Made by a program: the position numbers and the translations under genes. A DNA stretch of 64,000 nucleotides from Kosakonia sp. SMBL-WEM22 (GTDB lineage: Bacteria > Pseudomonadota > Gammaproteobacteria > Enterobacterales > Enterobacteriaceae): NCBI RefSeq assembly GCF_014490785.1, contig NZ_CP051488.1, positions 3,224,001-3,288,000 of the forward strand, read 5' to 3'. The notes under the pieces were generated by a model that ran no database searches, was not told the origin of the DNA, and saw only the letters and a program-made list of their open reading frames with translations. Shown in pieces: positions 1 to 8,475 of the stretch; the stretch's first letter is position 1, and each line of letters begins with the position of its first letter.

Positions 1-996
1 ATTAATGACCGACTGCATTAAATCGTGCACATAGTCATATTGCCCCTGCACCGTCGCCGGGTAGCCGCCCGCTTTCTCCTCTTTCGCCTGGAAGCTGTTC
101 TCGGCGTTATCGCAGTTCGCCAGCGTATAGGCGTAGGCCGCCTCGACGACAATGACATCTTTGTTGTAGCGCTTGCTGATGTCATCCATGTTGGCCTGCA
201 GGGCGCTGATTGGCCCGTTCCAGTAGGTGTACATCGACAGGCCGATCACATCAAAAGGTACGTTGCGTTTGGTTATCTCATCAAACCACCAGCGGAAGGT
301 GTCATTTTTGGTGCCTTCGGCCAGGTGCAGCATGATCTTCACCTGCTCGCCGTTATTCAGGTTCTCTTTGACCCCATCGATTCCGGCAGTGAGCAGCCCG
401 GCCAGCCGGTCAAACTCGCCGCCGCCCTGCCCCCAGCTTTTACCTTCCGGCCACAGCATGCCGCCATTGATCTCATTACCGATCTGCACCATGTCCGGCA
501 ACACGCCCGCCTGTTTAAACTGCGCAATCGTGTCGCGGGTGTAGTCATGCACCCGGCTTTTCAACTGCGGATAGTCGAGCTTCTCCCAGGCTTTCGGCTT
601 GAACTGCTTGCCCGGATCGGTCCAGAAATCACTGTAGTGCAGATCGAGCAGCAGCTTCATGCCCTGCGCTTTTGCCCGCTTCGCCAGCGCAAGAGTGGTA
701 GCGAGATCGTTATCGCCGCCGCCATAGGCATTGCCCTGCGCATCTTTTGGGTCAACCCACAGCCGCAGACGCACATAGTTGACGCCGTTGGCTTTCAGGA
801 TGGCCAGCGCATCTTGCGGCTGGTTTTTGTCGTTATAGAATTTCGCCCCGTGCTTTTCCGCATCGAGCAGCGTGGAGATATCCGCCCCTTTAATAAAGTC
901 GGCCGGCATCCGGGTAAACGGGCGCGTAGTCACTGCGCTGGCAGAAAAACTGGCAGCGAGGCATACCGCCAGCAGAGCGGGAGTCAGTCTTTTCAT
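1..996 (-). CDS. ganB: Arabinogalactan endo-beta-1,4-galactanase, GH53 (C-terminus beyond window)
   Basis: Hydrolyses internal beta-1,4-galactosyl bonds of pectic galactan, probably in the periplasm. The frame is open from ATG at 996 to the left edge (332 codons seen); GH53 enzymes are usually about 400 residues, so the end is missing. Seen: a signal peptide ending near ASFSASA with no lipobox, the GH53 motif VRLRLWVDP around residue 75, IGNEIN (acid/base Glu) around 180 and VVEAAY (nucleophile Glu) near the edge. It lies 4 bp behind the MalG-type permease gene and is the last visible gene of the galactan operon. Names conflict: this is ganB in Bacillus, while in Dickeya the endogalactanase is GanA. 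Family assignment is firm; substrate is inferred from family and context. Confidence 0.9.
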   Translation of the reverse strand, partial: MKRLTPALLAVCLAASFSASAVTTRPFTRMPADFIKGADISTLLDAEKHGAKFYNDKNQPQDALAILKANGVNYVRLRLWVDPKDAQGNAYGGGDNDLATTLALAKRAKAQGMKLLLDLHYSDFWTDPGKQFKPKAWEKLDYPQLKSRVHDYTRDTIAQFKQAGVLPDMVQIGNEINGGMLWPEGKSWGQGGGEFDRLAGLLTAGIDGVKENLNNGEQVKIMLHLAEGTKNDTFRWWFDEITKRNVPFDVIGLSMYTYWNGPISALQANMDDISKRYNKDVIVVEAAYAYTLANCDNAENSFQAKEEKAGGYPATVQGQYDYVHDLMQSVIN

Positions 997-1000
997 ATGC

Positions 1001-1852
1001 TTATCCTTTTGTACTGCCGGAGGTGAGGCCGGAGACGAAATATTTTTGTAACGCCAGGTAGAGGATCGCCACCGGTACTGCAATCAGCACCGCGCCCGCG
1101 GCGTAAGTGGTATAACTGGCACCCATTTTTTGCGCCACGAGGTTATAAAGCCCGATCGGCAGCGTGTATTTATCCGGCGTGCGCAAAATGGTACTTGAGA
1201 GGATGAAATCCCCCAGCGGGCCGGTGAAGGAGAAGAGTGCCACCACCGCGATAATCGGTTTCGACAGCGGCAGGATGATCTCGATAAAGATGCGGAAGTT
1301 GCTGGCACCATCCATGCGCGCGGACTCATCCAGATCGCGCGGAATGGCATCCAGGTAGCCCTTCATCAGATAGGTGTTCATCGGGATCATCCCGGCGACG
1401 TAGATCAGCACCAGCGCCATATGGCTGTTGATAAGCCCGAGCAGCTGCGAGAGAACGAAAATCGCAATCAGCGCCGAGAACTGCGGGATCATTTGCAACA
1501 GTAAAAAGAGCATCAGCCCGTTCTGGCGGCCTTTAAAGCGAAAGCGCGAAAAGGCGTAGGCGGTAAAGCTGACGCTGATTAAGGTCAGGATCATCGTCAA
1601 CAGACTGATCTTCATCGAGTTCCAGTACCAGGTGAGGTAGTTGACCTGACCGTTAAAGAGATCGGCATAGTGCTGGAACGAAAGGTTTTCCGGGATGATC
1701 GAGGTACTGAGCAGGCTATTGCCGGCGTTCAGCGACGCACCAATCGTCCACACCAGCGGGTAGATAATCGTCAGCGACACCGCTGCTATCACCAGCCAGG
1801 AGAGCGTCAGGCGAATAACCTTCTCGCGGCGAATACTTTGTGATTGAGCCAT
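1001..1852 (-). CDS. ganG: Galacto-oligosaccharide ABC permease, MalG type
   Basis: One of two inner-membrane subunits of a binding-protein-dependent sugar importer. The 283 residues hold about six membrane segments, and the EAA loop (LDESARMDGA) that contacts the ATPase lies in the second half. The C-terminus FVSGLTSGSTKG resembles MalG-family ends. ATG at 1852 follows the MalF-type gene by 9 bp and the stop lies 4 bp before the galactanase start, so these genes are co-transcribed. The symbol follows Dickeya (ganG; ganQ in Bacillus). Substrate is inferred from the adjacent GH53 gene; maltose or another oligosaccharide cannot be excluded from sequence alone. Confidence 0.85.
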   Translation of the reverse strand: MAQSQSIRREKVIRLTLSWLVIAAVSLTIIYPLVWTIGASLNAGNSLLSTSIIPENLSFQHYADLFNGQVNYLTWYWNSMKISLLTMILTLISVSFTAYAFSRFRFKGRQNGLMLFLLLQMIPQFSALIAIFVLSQLLGLINSHMALVLIYVAGMIPMNTYLMKGYLDAIPRDLDESARMDGASNFRIFIEIILPLSKPIIAVVALFSFTGPLGDFILSSTILRTPDKYTLPIGLYNLVAQKMGASYTTYAAGAVLIAVPVAILYLALQKYFVSGLTSGSTKG

Positions 1853-1861
1853 TTTCTTCCC

Positions 1862-3169
1862 TTATGCCATGTCGTCGTTTTTGAACGATTTGGTGGCGCG
1901 GAACTGCCACAACGCCAGGCCGACAACAAAAATCGACAGCAGAATGGTAATGGTGGCCGCGATAGCGTACTGCGATGAGGACATCGTCAGCTTATAGATC
2001 CACGACACCAGAATGTCGGTGCCGCCCGCGTTCGCGCCGGCCACCGCCGGTCCGCCGTTGTTAAACAGGTAGATGATGTTGAAGTTGTTAAAGTTGAAGG
2101 TGTATTGCGTGATGATGATCGGCGCAATCGAGTAGAGCACCAGCGGCAGCGTAATGGTGCGCAGCCGGGTAAAGGTGCCCGCGCCATCCATCTTCGCCGC
2201 TTCATACAAATCGTCGGGAATCGCCTGCAATACGCCGGTAGTCATGGCAAAGACAAACGGGAAACCGAGCCAGGTCTGCATCATGATCAGCGCGGTTTTG
2301 GTCCAGAAGGGATCCGTCAGCCACGGTTTCGGGTCGATGCCGAAGAAGGCGAGGATCGCGTTGTTGATCACGCCAAAGGAGTCGTTGAACATCCCGGCGA
2401 AAACCAGAATAGTGACAAAACCCGGCACCGCCCACGGCAGGATAAAAATGGTGCGCACCAGCGGCTTAAAGCGCAGATCTTTCTGGTTCACCAGGATCGC
2501 CAGCAGCACGCCGACACTGCACTGCAAGGTGGTCGCCAGCAGCGTCCACACCACCGTCCACTGCAGCACGTCAAAGAAGGTTGAGCGCCAGATCGACAGG
2601 GTAAAAATATTGATGAAGTTCTTTAATCCCACCCAGTCGACCAGTTTAGCGGGCGGTGTGTGGTAGAGGTTGTAGTTGGTAAAGGCGATGGCAAAGCCGA
2701 AGAGGATCGGGAAAATCACCACGAACACCAGCAGGATAAAGCCCGGGCTAATCATCAGGTAGGGAAAGCCGTCGCTGAGCAGCATCTGGTACTGCTTGCG
2801 CACGCTGTTGAGCGGCTTTCCGGCATCGCGTTTTTTGCCATTCAGCCACGCATCGCGCATTGAGAGCCCCCACACCATCAGGCCAAAGGCGATGATCAGC
2901 ACGCTGATGATCCCCTCTGCAAGCAGGAAGATGGAGTTATCGCGCGGCACCTCTTCGCCAAGGGTGTATAACCCCCACAGCCCTTCGCGCAGAAAATCAG
3001 AGAAGATGCCGGTAAAACTCGCCAGCAGCACAAGAAAGATAAGGCCTTTCAGCCACTGGCGATGGTAGAACTGGCCAAAGCCCGGCACGATGGCCAACAG
3101 CAGCCCGCACCACGCGTGACGCCCTGCGCCGGGCGCTTTGGCAAAATGTTCGCTGGGACTGATAATCAC
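1862..3169 (-). CDS. ganF: Galacto-oligosaccharide ABC permease, MalF type
   Basis: The 435-residue partner permease of the MalG-type subunit. It starts at GTG 3169 behind a good Shine-Dalgarno (AAAGGAG). The N-terminal ~120 residues carry extra membrane helices, as in MalF-like proteins, followed by the transport domain with an EAA loop (LYEAAKMDGAG) near residue 325. MalF relatives form a heterodimer with the MalG-type subunit and bind two copies of an ATPase; here the likely ATPase is the divergent gene at 4805. It lies between the binding-protein gene (57-bp gap with a hairpin) and the MalG-type gene (9-bp gap). Confidence 0.85.
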   Translation of the reverse strand: MIISPSEHFAKAPGAGRHAWCGLLLAIVPGFGQFYHRQWLKGLIFLVLLASFTGIFSDFLREGLWGLYTLGEEVPRDNSIFLLAEGIISVLIIAFGLMVWGLSMRDAWLNGKKRDAGKPLNSVRKQYQMLLSDGFPYLMISPGFILLVFVVIFPILFGFAIAFTNYNLYHTPPAKLVDWVGLKNFINIFTLSIWRSTFFDVLQWTVVWTLLATTLQCSVGVLLAILVNQKDLRFKPLVRTIFILPWAVPGFVTILVFAGMFNDSFGVINNAILAFFGIDPKPWLTDPFWTKTALIMMQTWLGFPFVFAMTTGVLQAIPDDLYEAAKMDGAGTFTRLRTITLPLVLYSIAPIIITQYTFNFNNFNIIYLFNNGGPAVAGANAGGTDILVSWIYKLTMSSSQYAIAATITILLSIFVVGLALWQFRATKSFKNDDMA

Positions 3170-3188
3170 GTACGACTCCTTTTCGACA

Positions 3189-3208
3189 ACGGGAGGTCAC
3201 CCTCCCGT
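3189..3208 (-). other. Intercistronic stem-loop between ganE and ganF
   Basis: A perfect 8-bp inverted repeat (ACGGGAGG / CCTCCCGT) with a TCAC loop lies in the 57-bp gap after the binding-protein stop. No U-tract follows it in the direction of transcription, so it looks like an mRNA-stabilising or attenuating hairpin rather than a full terminator. Such hairpins after binding-protein genes are known to keep the binding protein more abundant than the permeases (malE-malF is the classic case). Its role here is inferred. Confidence 0.6.
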
Positions 3209-3226
3209 TTCTGTACCAACACGCGG

Positions 3227-4462
3227 TTACTGGTTACTGGCCTGCATTGCTTCGACCTGCATCTGGATCTGCTTAGCTGCGGCATCCAGCGCCGCCTGCG
3301 GAGCCTGCTTGCCGGTCAGGCTCAGCTCCAGCGCAGCATTCGCCGGGCCCCACACTTCACCCATCTCCGGAATGCCCGGCATCGCGGTTGCACGGGCGGC
3401 CTGCACCGCAACGGCGCTCGCCTTCTCATCGTTTTTGATCACCGGATCGTCAATCATCGCTTTCTGCGCCGGGATTTCGCGCGTGGCGATATAGCGCGTT
3501 TTCACGTACTGCGGCTGGTTGATAAACTCGATAAATTGCTGCGCCAGCGCTTTGTCTTTACACCAGGTAGAGACGACATAACCTTTCACGCCGAGGAAGG
3601 AACTCATCGGTTTGCCATCCGGCAGGTTTGGCAGCGGTACCACGCCGTAGTTGATGCCGGCGGCTTCGTAGGGCTGGAACGCCCACGGGCCATTGATCAC
3701 CGCCGCCGCTTTTTTCTCAGTAAACAGCGAATCGATGGCGTTCAGCCCGTTATCGCCGAGGATCCCCGATGGGAATACCCCTTCGGCATAGAATTTTTTC
3801 AGGAAGGTAACGGCTTCTACCGCGCCGGGTTTATTGAGGCCGATATCCTGCGGGTTATAGCCCCCTTTGTCGTTTTTACCGAACAGATAGCCGCCCATTG
3901 GGCCGATCGCGCCCCAGCTGTAGTAAATCTGATCGAACTTCGCCAGCAGGCCATATTTGTTCTGTGCGCGCTCTTTTTTCGAGTAGTCGAGCCACTCCGG
4001 CAGGCTTTGCAAAGGCTTGTCGATAAGATCTTTGTTGTAGATCAGCACCAGCGTCTCTACCGCTTTCGGCACGCCATAGAGGGTGTTGTCGAGGCGGAAG
4101 GCGTTGATGGAGGCAGGCGTAAAGGCGTCAACCTTTTCTTTGTCCAGATTCAGGGGGGTCAGCAGCCCTTGCACAACTGCGCCGCCCAACTGATCATTGG
4201 GGATCACCAGCACATCCGGGCCGATGCCTGCCGGACCATCGAGGCGCAGTTTCTCCAGTTGCTGGGCGTAGGGCATCTCCTGCACGTTTACTTTAACGTT
4301 ATATTTCTGCTCAAAATCGCGCACCGCATCCTGGATGCCGGACGATTTTTTGATGTCTTCCCAGACATTGAGTTGCTGTGCGGCGGCGTGCGCCTGCAGG
4401 CCGACAAGCTGCCCGGCGGCAAGCGTTGTTAAAATCAGTGCGGTAAGGGTCTTCTTTTTCAT
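3227..4462 (-). CDS. ganE: Periplasmic galacto-oligosaccharide-binding protein, MalE type
   Basis: The periplasmic receptor that delivers oligosaccharide to the permeases. I chose ATG at 4462 (411 aa) over an upstream in-frame start because it has GAGG about 7 bases upstream and begins directly with a signal peptide (MKKKTLTALIL ... HAAA). The mature protein shows solute-binding family 1 features, such as the DVLVIPNDQLGG and NGPWAF segments typical of MalE-like proteins. It is the first gene of the leftward galactan operon and is divergent from the ATPase gene. The ligand is inferred from the GH53 neighbour. Confidence 0.87.
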   Translation of the reverse strand: MKKKTLTALILTTLAAGQLVGLQAHAAAQQLNVWEDIKKSSGIQDAVRDFEQKYNVKVNVQEMPYAQQLEKLRLDGPAGIGPDVLVIPNDQLGGAVVQGLLTPLNLDKEKVDAFTPASINAFRLDNTLYGVPKAVETLVLIYNKDLIDKPLQSLPEWLDYSKKERAQNKYGLLAKFDQIYYSWGAIGPMGGYLFGKNDKGGYNPQDIGLNKPGAVEAVTFLKKFYAEGVFPSGILGDNGLNAIDSLFTEKKAAAVINGPWAFQPYEAAGINYGVVPLPNLPDGKPMSSFLGVKGYVVSTWCKDKALAQQFIEFINQPQYVKTRYIATREIPAQKAMIDDPVIKNDEKASAVAVQAARATAMPGIPEMGEVWGPANAALELSLTGKQAPQAALDAAAKQIQMQVEAMQASNQ

Positions 4463-4804
4463 TATCAACCTCATGTCAAGGTATAACAATTTCATGGTTT
4501 TTATGGCGCATCATCAGGTCATCACTCTGGTAAACCACCTGATATTGCAGGGCTTAAGACGTATTTATTCGCCTTATCAGATTTGTTATACGCTACGCTT
4601 TAACCAGCGATAAAACGAGAATAAACGTTGCGTTATGTGACCAATGTTACAGAAATGAAAATTGAGTATAGGGCGCTAAATCCGTGGAAGTTATAGTCAG
4701 GCCATGATTTTTCGCCGTTGAGCAGCACTGTCTCCTGATTGTTATACGTAAAACAAAACAGCTGACAAACGGCCAGTAACGGCTATTACATTCGGGGAAC
4801 GTTG
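4463..4804. promoter_or_regulatory. Divergent gan control region with CRP site and LacI-type half sites
   Basis: The 342-bp spacer between ganE and ganK. Seen: a CRP-like site TGTGA-N6-TTACA at 4636-4651 (one mismatch to consensus). The 9-mer TTGTTATAC occurs at 4583-4591 and 4739-4747 on + and at 4481-4489 on -. The copy at 4740-4755 sits in a near-palindrome, TGTTATACGTAAAACA, with a central CG as in LacI-family operators. A 7-bp inverted repeat (ATCAGGT/ACCTGAT) flanks TGGTAAACCA at 4513-4543. The likely reading is catabolite activation plus repression by a GanR-type LacI regulator, which is not present in the window. Confidence 0.6.
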
Positions 4805-5917
4805 ATGTCCAATATACGACTGAGAAATGTCACCAAGCGGTTTGGCGACACGGTGACGCTGAACAATGTCAATCTATCGATTGATGATGGCGAGTTTGCG
4901 GTGTTTGTCGGCCCCTCCGGCTGCGGGAAATCCACCATGCTGCGCATGATTGCCGGTCTTGAGGAGGTGAGCGAAGGCGAAGTGTTGATTGGCGATGAAG
5001 TGATGAATGATGTCGCGCCCGCCCATCGCGGTGTCTCGATGGTGTTCCAGTCCTATGCGCTCTACCCTCATATGACCGTCGCGGAGAACATGGGCTACGG
5101 GCTGAAAGTGAACAAAGTGCCGAAAGAGGAGATCCGCCGCCAGGTGGAGATGGTGGCGAAGACCCTACAACTGAGCCACCTGCTCGATCGCAAACCGAAG
5201 CAGCTCTCCGGCGGTCAGCGCCAGCGTGTCGCCATTGGCCGCGCGATTGTGCGCAACCCGCGCGTCTTTATGTTTGATGAACCCCTCTCTAACCTCGATG
5301 CCGAGCTGCGCGTTGAGATGCGACTGCACATTGCGCGCCTGCACCAGGAGCTGAAAACCACCATGGTCTATGTCACTCATGACCAGGTGGAAGCGATGAC
5401 GCTGGCGGACAAAATTGTCGTGATGAACTACGGCAACGTTGAGCAGATGGGCTCGCCCATGTCGCTCTACTACAACCCGAAAAACAAGTTTGTCGCCGGC
5501 TTTATCGGCTCGCCGAAGATGAACTTCCTGCCCGCCACGGTAAGCCAGTGGCAGCCCGGCGAAGTGACTATTGCCCTTGCTCAGGGCCACCAGCTGACTC
5601 TTGGCATCACCACCTCACCGCTGGAGGTGGGCGCAGCGATTACGCTCGGCATTCGCCCGGAGCACCTCTCGACCAATATGACGGGCGGCGTGCCGCTTGA
5701 GTTTCAGTGCGAAGTGGTGGAGCGGCTGGGCAACAACACCTATCTGTTTGGTCAATGTTATGGCCACGACAATATAAAAATCCTGCTGCCGGGCGATGTG
5801 CATTTCCGCCCATGGCAGAAGATCCCCCTCGCCTTCGACAGCAGCCACTGTATGATCTTTGACGAGCAGGATCAGCGTGTCAGCGCCGATATCCCGGTGC
5901 CCAACCACGATTTGTAA
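4805..5917 (+). CDS. ganK: Sugar ABC importer ATPase, MsmX/UgpC/MalK type
   Basis: ATP-hydrolysing subunit that powers the galacto-oligosaccharide importer. ATG at 4805 (370 aa) follows CGGGGAA at a suitable distance; a TTG one codon earlier is less likely. Seen: Walker A GPSGCGKST at residues 36-44, signature LSGGQRQR, Walker B VFMFDEP, the switch His in VTHDQ, and a C-terminal TOBE-type regulatory domain from about residue 235. It is transcribed away from the permease genes and shares their control region. MalK-like ATPases can serve several importers, so the assignment rests on position. Confidence 0.85.
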   Translation: MSNIRLRNVTKRFGDTVTLNNVNLSIDDGEFAVFVGPSGCGKSTMLRMIAGLEEVSEGEVLIGDEVMNDVAPAHRGVSMVFQSYALYPHMTVAENMGYGLKVNKVPKEEIRRQVEMVAKTLQLSHLLDRKPKQLSGGQRQRVAIGRAIVRNPRVFMFDEPLSNLDAELRVEMRLHIARLHQELKTTMVYVTHDQVEAMTLADKIVVMNYGNVEQMGSPMSLYYNPKNKFVAGFIGSPKMNFLPATVSQWQPGEVTIALAQGHQLTLGITTSPLEVGAAITLGIRPEHLSTNMTGGVPLEFQCEVVERLGNNTYLFGQCYGHDNIKILLPGDVHFRPWQKIPLAFDSSHCMIFDEQDQRVSADIPVPNHDL

Positions 5918-6053
5918 CGCCCAGGCCGGAGCCATCCGGCACTGCATTTTCACTCGAGCGCGATAAGTGCTGCTCCATTTTGCGGGTTTTTCATCAAAGC
6001 TGCGTTGTCTACCCTTAGTGGCAGTGATGAAAACCAACAAAACGGAGCCTGTT

Positions 6054-7067
6054 ATGAAAGCCATCGCCATTACCCGCGCCGCCGCAGGCGGCAGCAACCT
6101 TGATGCCCTCACCGATATTGACCTGCCGCAACCGCAAGCCAGCGGTCACGATCTGCTGGTGGAAGTAAAAGCCATCTCCGTGAACCCGGTGGATACCAAA
6201 GTGCGCGCCGGTTTTAATGCCGATGCGCCACGCGTGCTCGGCTGGGACGCGGTAGGCGTAGTAAAAGAGGTCGGCGAGGCGGTCACGCTGTTTCAACCGG
6301 GCGATGAAGTGTGGTACGCCGGCGCCTTAACCCGACCGGGAAGTAACAGTGAATATCAGCTGGTTGATGAGCGCATTGTGGCGCGCAAGCCCACTTCGCT
6401 CGATAACGCTTCTGCCGCCGCCCTGCCCCTGACGGCGATTACCGCCTGGGAGCTGCTGTTTGACCGCCTCGCTGTCAAAGAAAATGGCAACGACGGCGAT
6501 GTGCTGCTGATTGTCGGTGCTGCGGGTGGGGTCGGTTCGATTCTCACGCAGCTGGCACGCCAGCTGACCCGTATGACGGTGATCGGCACCGCCTCGCGCC
6601 CTGCCAGCCAGCAGTGGGTGAAAGATCGCGGCGCGCACCACGTGATTGACCACAGCAAGCCGCTGACCGAAGAGCTGGCGCGGATCGGCATTAAAGAGGT
6701 GACCCACGTTGCCAGCCTCACCAATACGCAGGATCACTATCAACAGCTGATTAACGCCCTCAAACCGCAGGGCAAACTGGCGCTGATTGACGATCCTGAC
6801 AGCCTGGATGCGATGCCGTTGAAAGCGAAGAGCATTTCGCTGCACTGGGAATTTATGTTTACCCGCTCGATGTTTACCACTGACGATATGATCGCCCAGC
6901 ATCAGCTGCTGACGCGGGTGGCGGAGTTGATCGACAGCGGCGTGCTGAAAACCACGCTGGGCGAGCACGGCGGTGCGATCACTGCCGCTAACCTGCGTAA
7001 GGCCCATGCGCTGCTTGAGAGCCAGCGCGCGGTGGGCAAAATCGTGCTGGAGGGATTTGCGGGCTGA
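6054..7067 (+). CDS. Zinc-type alcohol dehydrogenase-like NAD(P)H oxidoreductase (MDR superfamily)
   Basis: A medium-chain dehydrogenase/reductase of 337 residues. ATG at 6054 follows AACGGAG; a longer in-frame start at 5967 lacks a ribosome site and would add an unlikely leader. Seen: an N-terminal GroES-like fold with NPVDTKVR and GWDAVGVV, then a Rossmann nucleotide-binding motif (VGAAGGVGS) around residue 157. The catalytic zinc Cys and His of true alcohol dehydrogenases are absent, so a quinone-oxidoreductase-like activity is more likely. It sits alone after ganK with a hairpin terminator behind it. The substrate cannot be told. Confidence 0.8.
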   Translation: MKAIAITRAAAGGSNLDALTDIDLPQPQASGHDLLVEVKAISVNPVDTKVRAGFNADAPRVLGWDAVGVVKEVGEAVTLFQPGDEVWYAGALTRPGSNSEYQLVDERIVARKPTSLDNASAAALPLTAITAWELLFDRLAVKENGNDGDVLLIVGAAGGVGSILTQLARQLTRMTVIGTASRPASQQWVKDRGAHHVIDHSKPLTEELARIGIKEVTHVASLTNTQDHYQQLINALKPQGKLALIDDPDSLDAMPLKAKSISLHWEFMFTRSMFTTDDMIAQHQLLTRVAELIDSGVLKTTLGEHGGAITAANLRKAHALLESQRAVGKIVLEGFAG

Positions 7068-7094
7068 TCCTGCCAGGATTACTCCCAAACCTGC

Positions 7095-7136
7095 CGGGCG
7101 GAGAGCGAAATTCGTTCTCCGCCCGCACTGCTTTTT
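7095..7136 (+). terminator. Rho-independent terminator after the dehydrogenase gene
   Basis: A perfect 10-bp stem (CGGGCGGAGA / TCTCCGCCCG, arms 7095-7104 and 7116-7125) lies 27 bp after the stop codon. A run of five T follows six bases later (7132-7136). The offset of the T-run makes it somewhat weaker than the textbook form. Confidence 0.65.
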
Positions 7137-7263
7137 CCTGGGTTTGCTTACACTTTTTACCAAAGCGTTATTTTTTGCTGGTTGCTCCGCTGTCTGTAAA
7201 CGGCAATGATGTCGTGCTATTTATGCAACTACGTGAAATGTATAAGAACAACCTGGAGAGAGT

Positions 7264-7599
7264 ATGCGTAAAACAAAAATGATGCTTCTGGGTGCGCTGC
7301 TGGCGACGGCTTCGGCTACCTATGCTGAAACTCCGCCCGCGTCGCCGCCTGCAAGCGGCACACAGTCATTTGAAGTGAAAGAGTTTGTTGCCGACTTTAC
7401 CAAATTCACCATTGGCGACACGGTGCCGGAGATGTACCGCAGCGACGATTACAACATCAAGCAGTGGAAGTTGCGTAACCTTCCCGCGCCGGATGCCGGC
7501 AGCCACTGGACCTACATGGGCGGCAACTACGTGTTGATCACCGATGCCGACGGCAAAATCCTCAAAGCCTACAATGGCGACATTTTCTATCATCGTTAA
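7264..7599 (+). CDS. RcnB-like periplasmic protein
   Basis: A 111-residue exported protein. Seen: a cleavable signal peptide ending TYAE, a Pro/Ala-rich linker, then a C-terminal domain with LPAPDAGSHWTYMGGNYVLI and a closing DGKILKAYNGDIF segment. This matches the RcnB domain pattern (pro-rich segment, W, then YVLIDxxG). RcnB in E. coli is a periplasmic protein tied to nickel/cobalt homeostasis, but no rcnR or rcnA is next to this copy, so a metal role here is not shown. The start has GGAGAG just upstream. The GNAT gene begins 12 bp downstream. Confidence 0.7.
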   Translation: MRKTKMMLLGALLATASATYAETPPASPPASGTQSFEVKEFVADFTKFTIGDTVPEMYRSDDYNIKQWKLRNLPAPDAGSHWTYMGGNYVLITDADGKILKAYNGDIFYHR

Positions 7600-7611
7600 C
7601 CGGGAGCGCCT

Positions 7612-8037
7612 GTGATTATCCGCCGCTGGCAGGAGAGTGACAGGCCGTTTCTGCGTACCCTGTATCTGCATGCCCGTAAAGAAGCCTGGACCTGGCTGGA
7701 TAGCAGCGACTGGTCGCTGGAAGATTTTGACTCCGCGACGCTGGGAGAGGTGGTTTGGGTAGCAGAGGAAGATGGACATCGGATGGGGTTCGCATCGGTC
7801 CTGGAGAATGACAACTTCCTGCATAACTTGTTTATCGACCCGGTGTTTCAGGGAAAAGGTGTCGGCAGCGCACTGCTTGAGCATGTGCAGAGCACCTTTA
7901 CCAGCACCGGCGCGCTGAAGTGTTTGCTGCGTAATAACCTGGCGCTCAACTTTTACCAGCGCCACGGCTGGCGTATTGAAGCCAAAGGCGTCTCTCCGCA
8001 GGGGGATTATGTGCTGATGCACTATGTGTTGAAGTAG
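7612..8037 (+). CDS. GNAT-family N-acetyltransferase
   Basis: A 141-residue acetyl-CoA-dependent acyltransferase. GTG at 7612 follows CGGGAG, 12 bp after the RcnB-like gene, so the two are probably co-transcribed. Seen: the acetyl-CoA loop QGKGVG at residues 80-85, preceded by NLFIDPVFQ, and a late NFYQRHGW segment, all standard for GNAT motif A and B. Closest in style to YhhY/YedL-type enzymes of unknown substrate; the acceptor cannot be predicted. Confidence 0.8.
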   Translation: MIIRRWQESDRPFLRTLYLHARKEAWTWLDSSDWSLEDFDSATLGEVVWVAEEDGHRMGFASVLENDNFLHNLFIDPVFQGKGVGSALLEHVQSTFTSTGALKCLLRNNLALNFYQRHGWRIEAKGVSPQGDYVLMHYVLK

Positions 8038-8050
8038 GTTTTGTCATTTC

Positions 8051-8139
8051 GTAGGCCTGATAAGGCGAAGCCGCCATCAGGCAATCGATGCCGCGATACA
8101 ATGCCGGATGGCGCGTAAACGCTTATCCGGCCTACGCCG
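8051..8139. repeat. REP pair (BIME) left of the GC-rich element
   Basis: Two enterobacterial REP sequences. The first (8051-8085) has the GTAGGCCTGATAAGGCG ... GCCATCAGG form and the second (8103-8139) the GCCGGATGGCGCG ... TTATCCGGCCTAC form, in opposite orientation. They lie directly after the GNAT stop. REP/BIME units can act as mRNA 3' stabilisers and gyrase or IHF sites. Confidence 0.85.
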
Positions 8140-8149
8140 TTCCAGCCGC

Positions 8150-8475
8150 AACTGTTTTCCATTCGATGCCCATCTTACAGCGGCGGTGTTGACCCCCGCT
8201 GAAATCGGCGAACCGGAGCGTGAATGACAAGGTCTGGACGCCATGGATGGCGGACAGAGGCGAACCGAGACAGGGAGCGAGTCCCGGAACGGGCGAGTAA
8301 GTCGAGTCGAGCCGGCCGCAGTCAGACACGCGGGAGGTGAGCGTAGTGCGAAGCACCGATTTCCTCGCGGGGCCGCGGGGATTGACAAGGGGAGCGCGGC
8401 CGCTCCCCTTGTCCCGTTCACCGCACCGATGAGTAAAACATTACGCCGCACGCCCGGTGAACGGAACCATTCCAC
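8150..8475. other. GC-rich, hairpin-dense non-coding element of unknown family
   Basis: Sits between REP pairs and encodes no convincing protein on either strand. Seen on +: a perfect 13-bp stem GACAAGGGGAGCG with a CGGC tetraloop (8384-8413); a 10-bp stem CCGTTCACCG / CGGTGAACGG (8414-8423 with 8455-8464); CCTCGCGG / CCGCGGGG (8363-8380, one wobble). There is also TCTG-GA-CGCCAT-GG-ATGGCG-GA-CAGA (8233-8258), whose opposed GA pairs could form a tandem sheared motif. GGCGAACCG recurs at about 51-bp spacing. It could be a structured RNA, a repeat-family member or a relic; I cannot name it. Confidence 0.55.

Noticed and set aside
25..1026. 333-codon open frame on + across the first kilobase
   Set aside because: It is antisense to the GH53 galactanase, whose minus-strand frame has a signal peptide and catalytic motifs. 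High-GC DNA keeps the opposite frame open.
3062..4432. 456-codon open frame on + opposite ganE/ganF
   Set aside because: It is Arg/His/Phe-rich without a family match and lies opposite a clear MalE-type binding protein.
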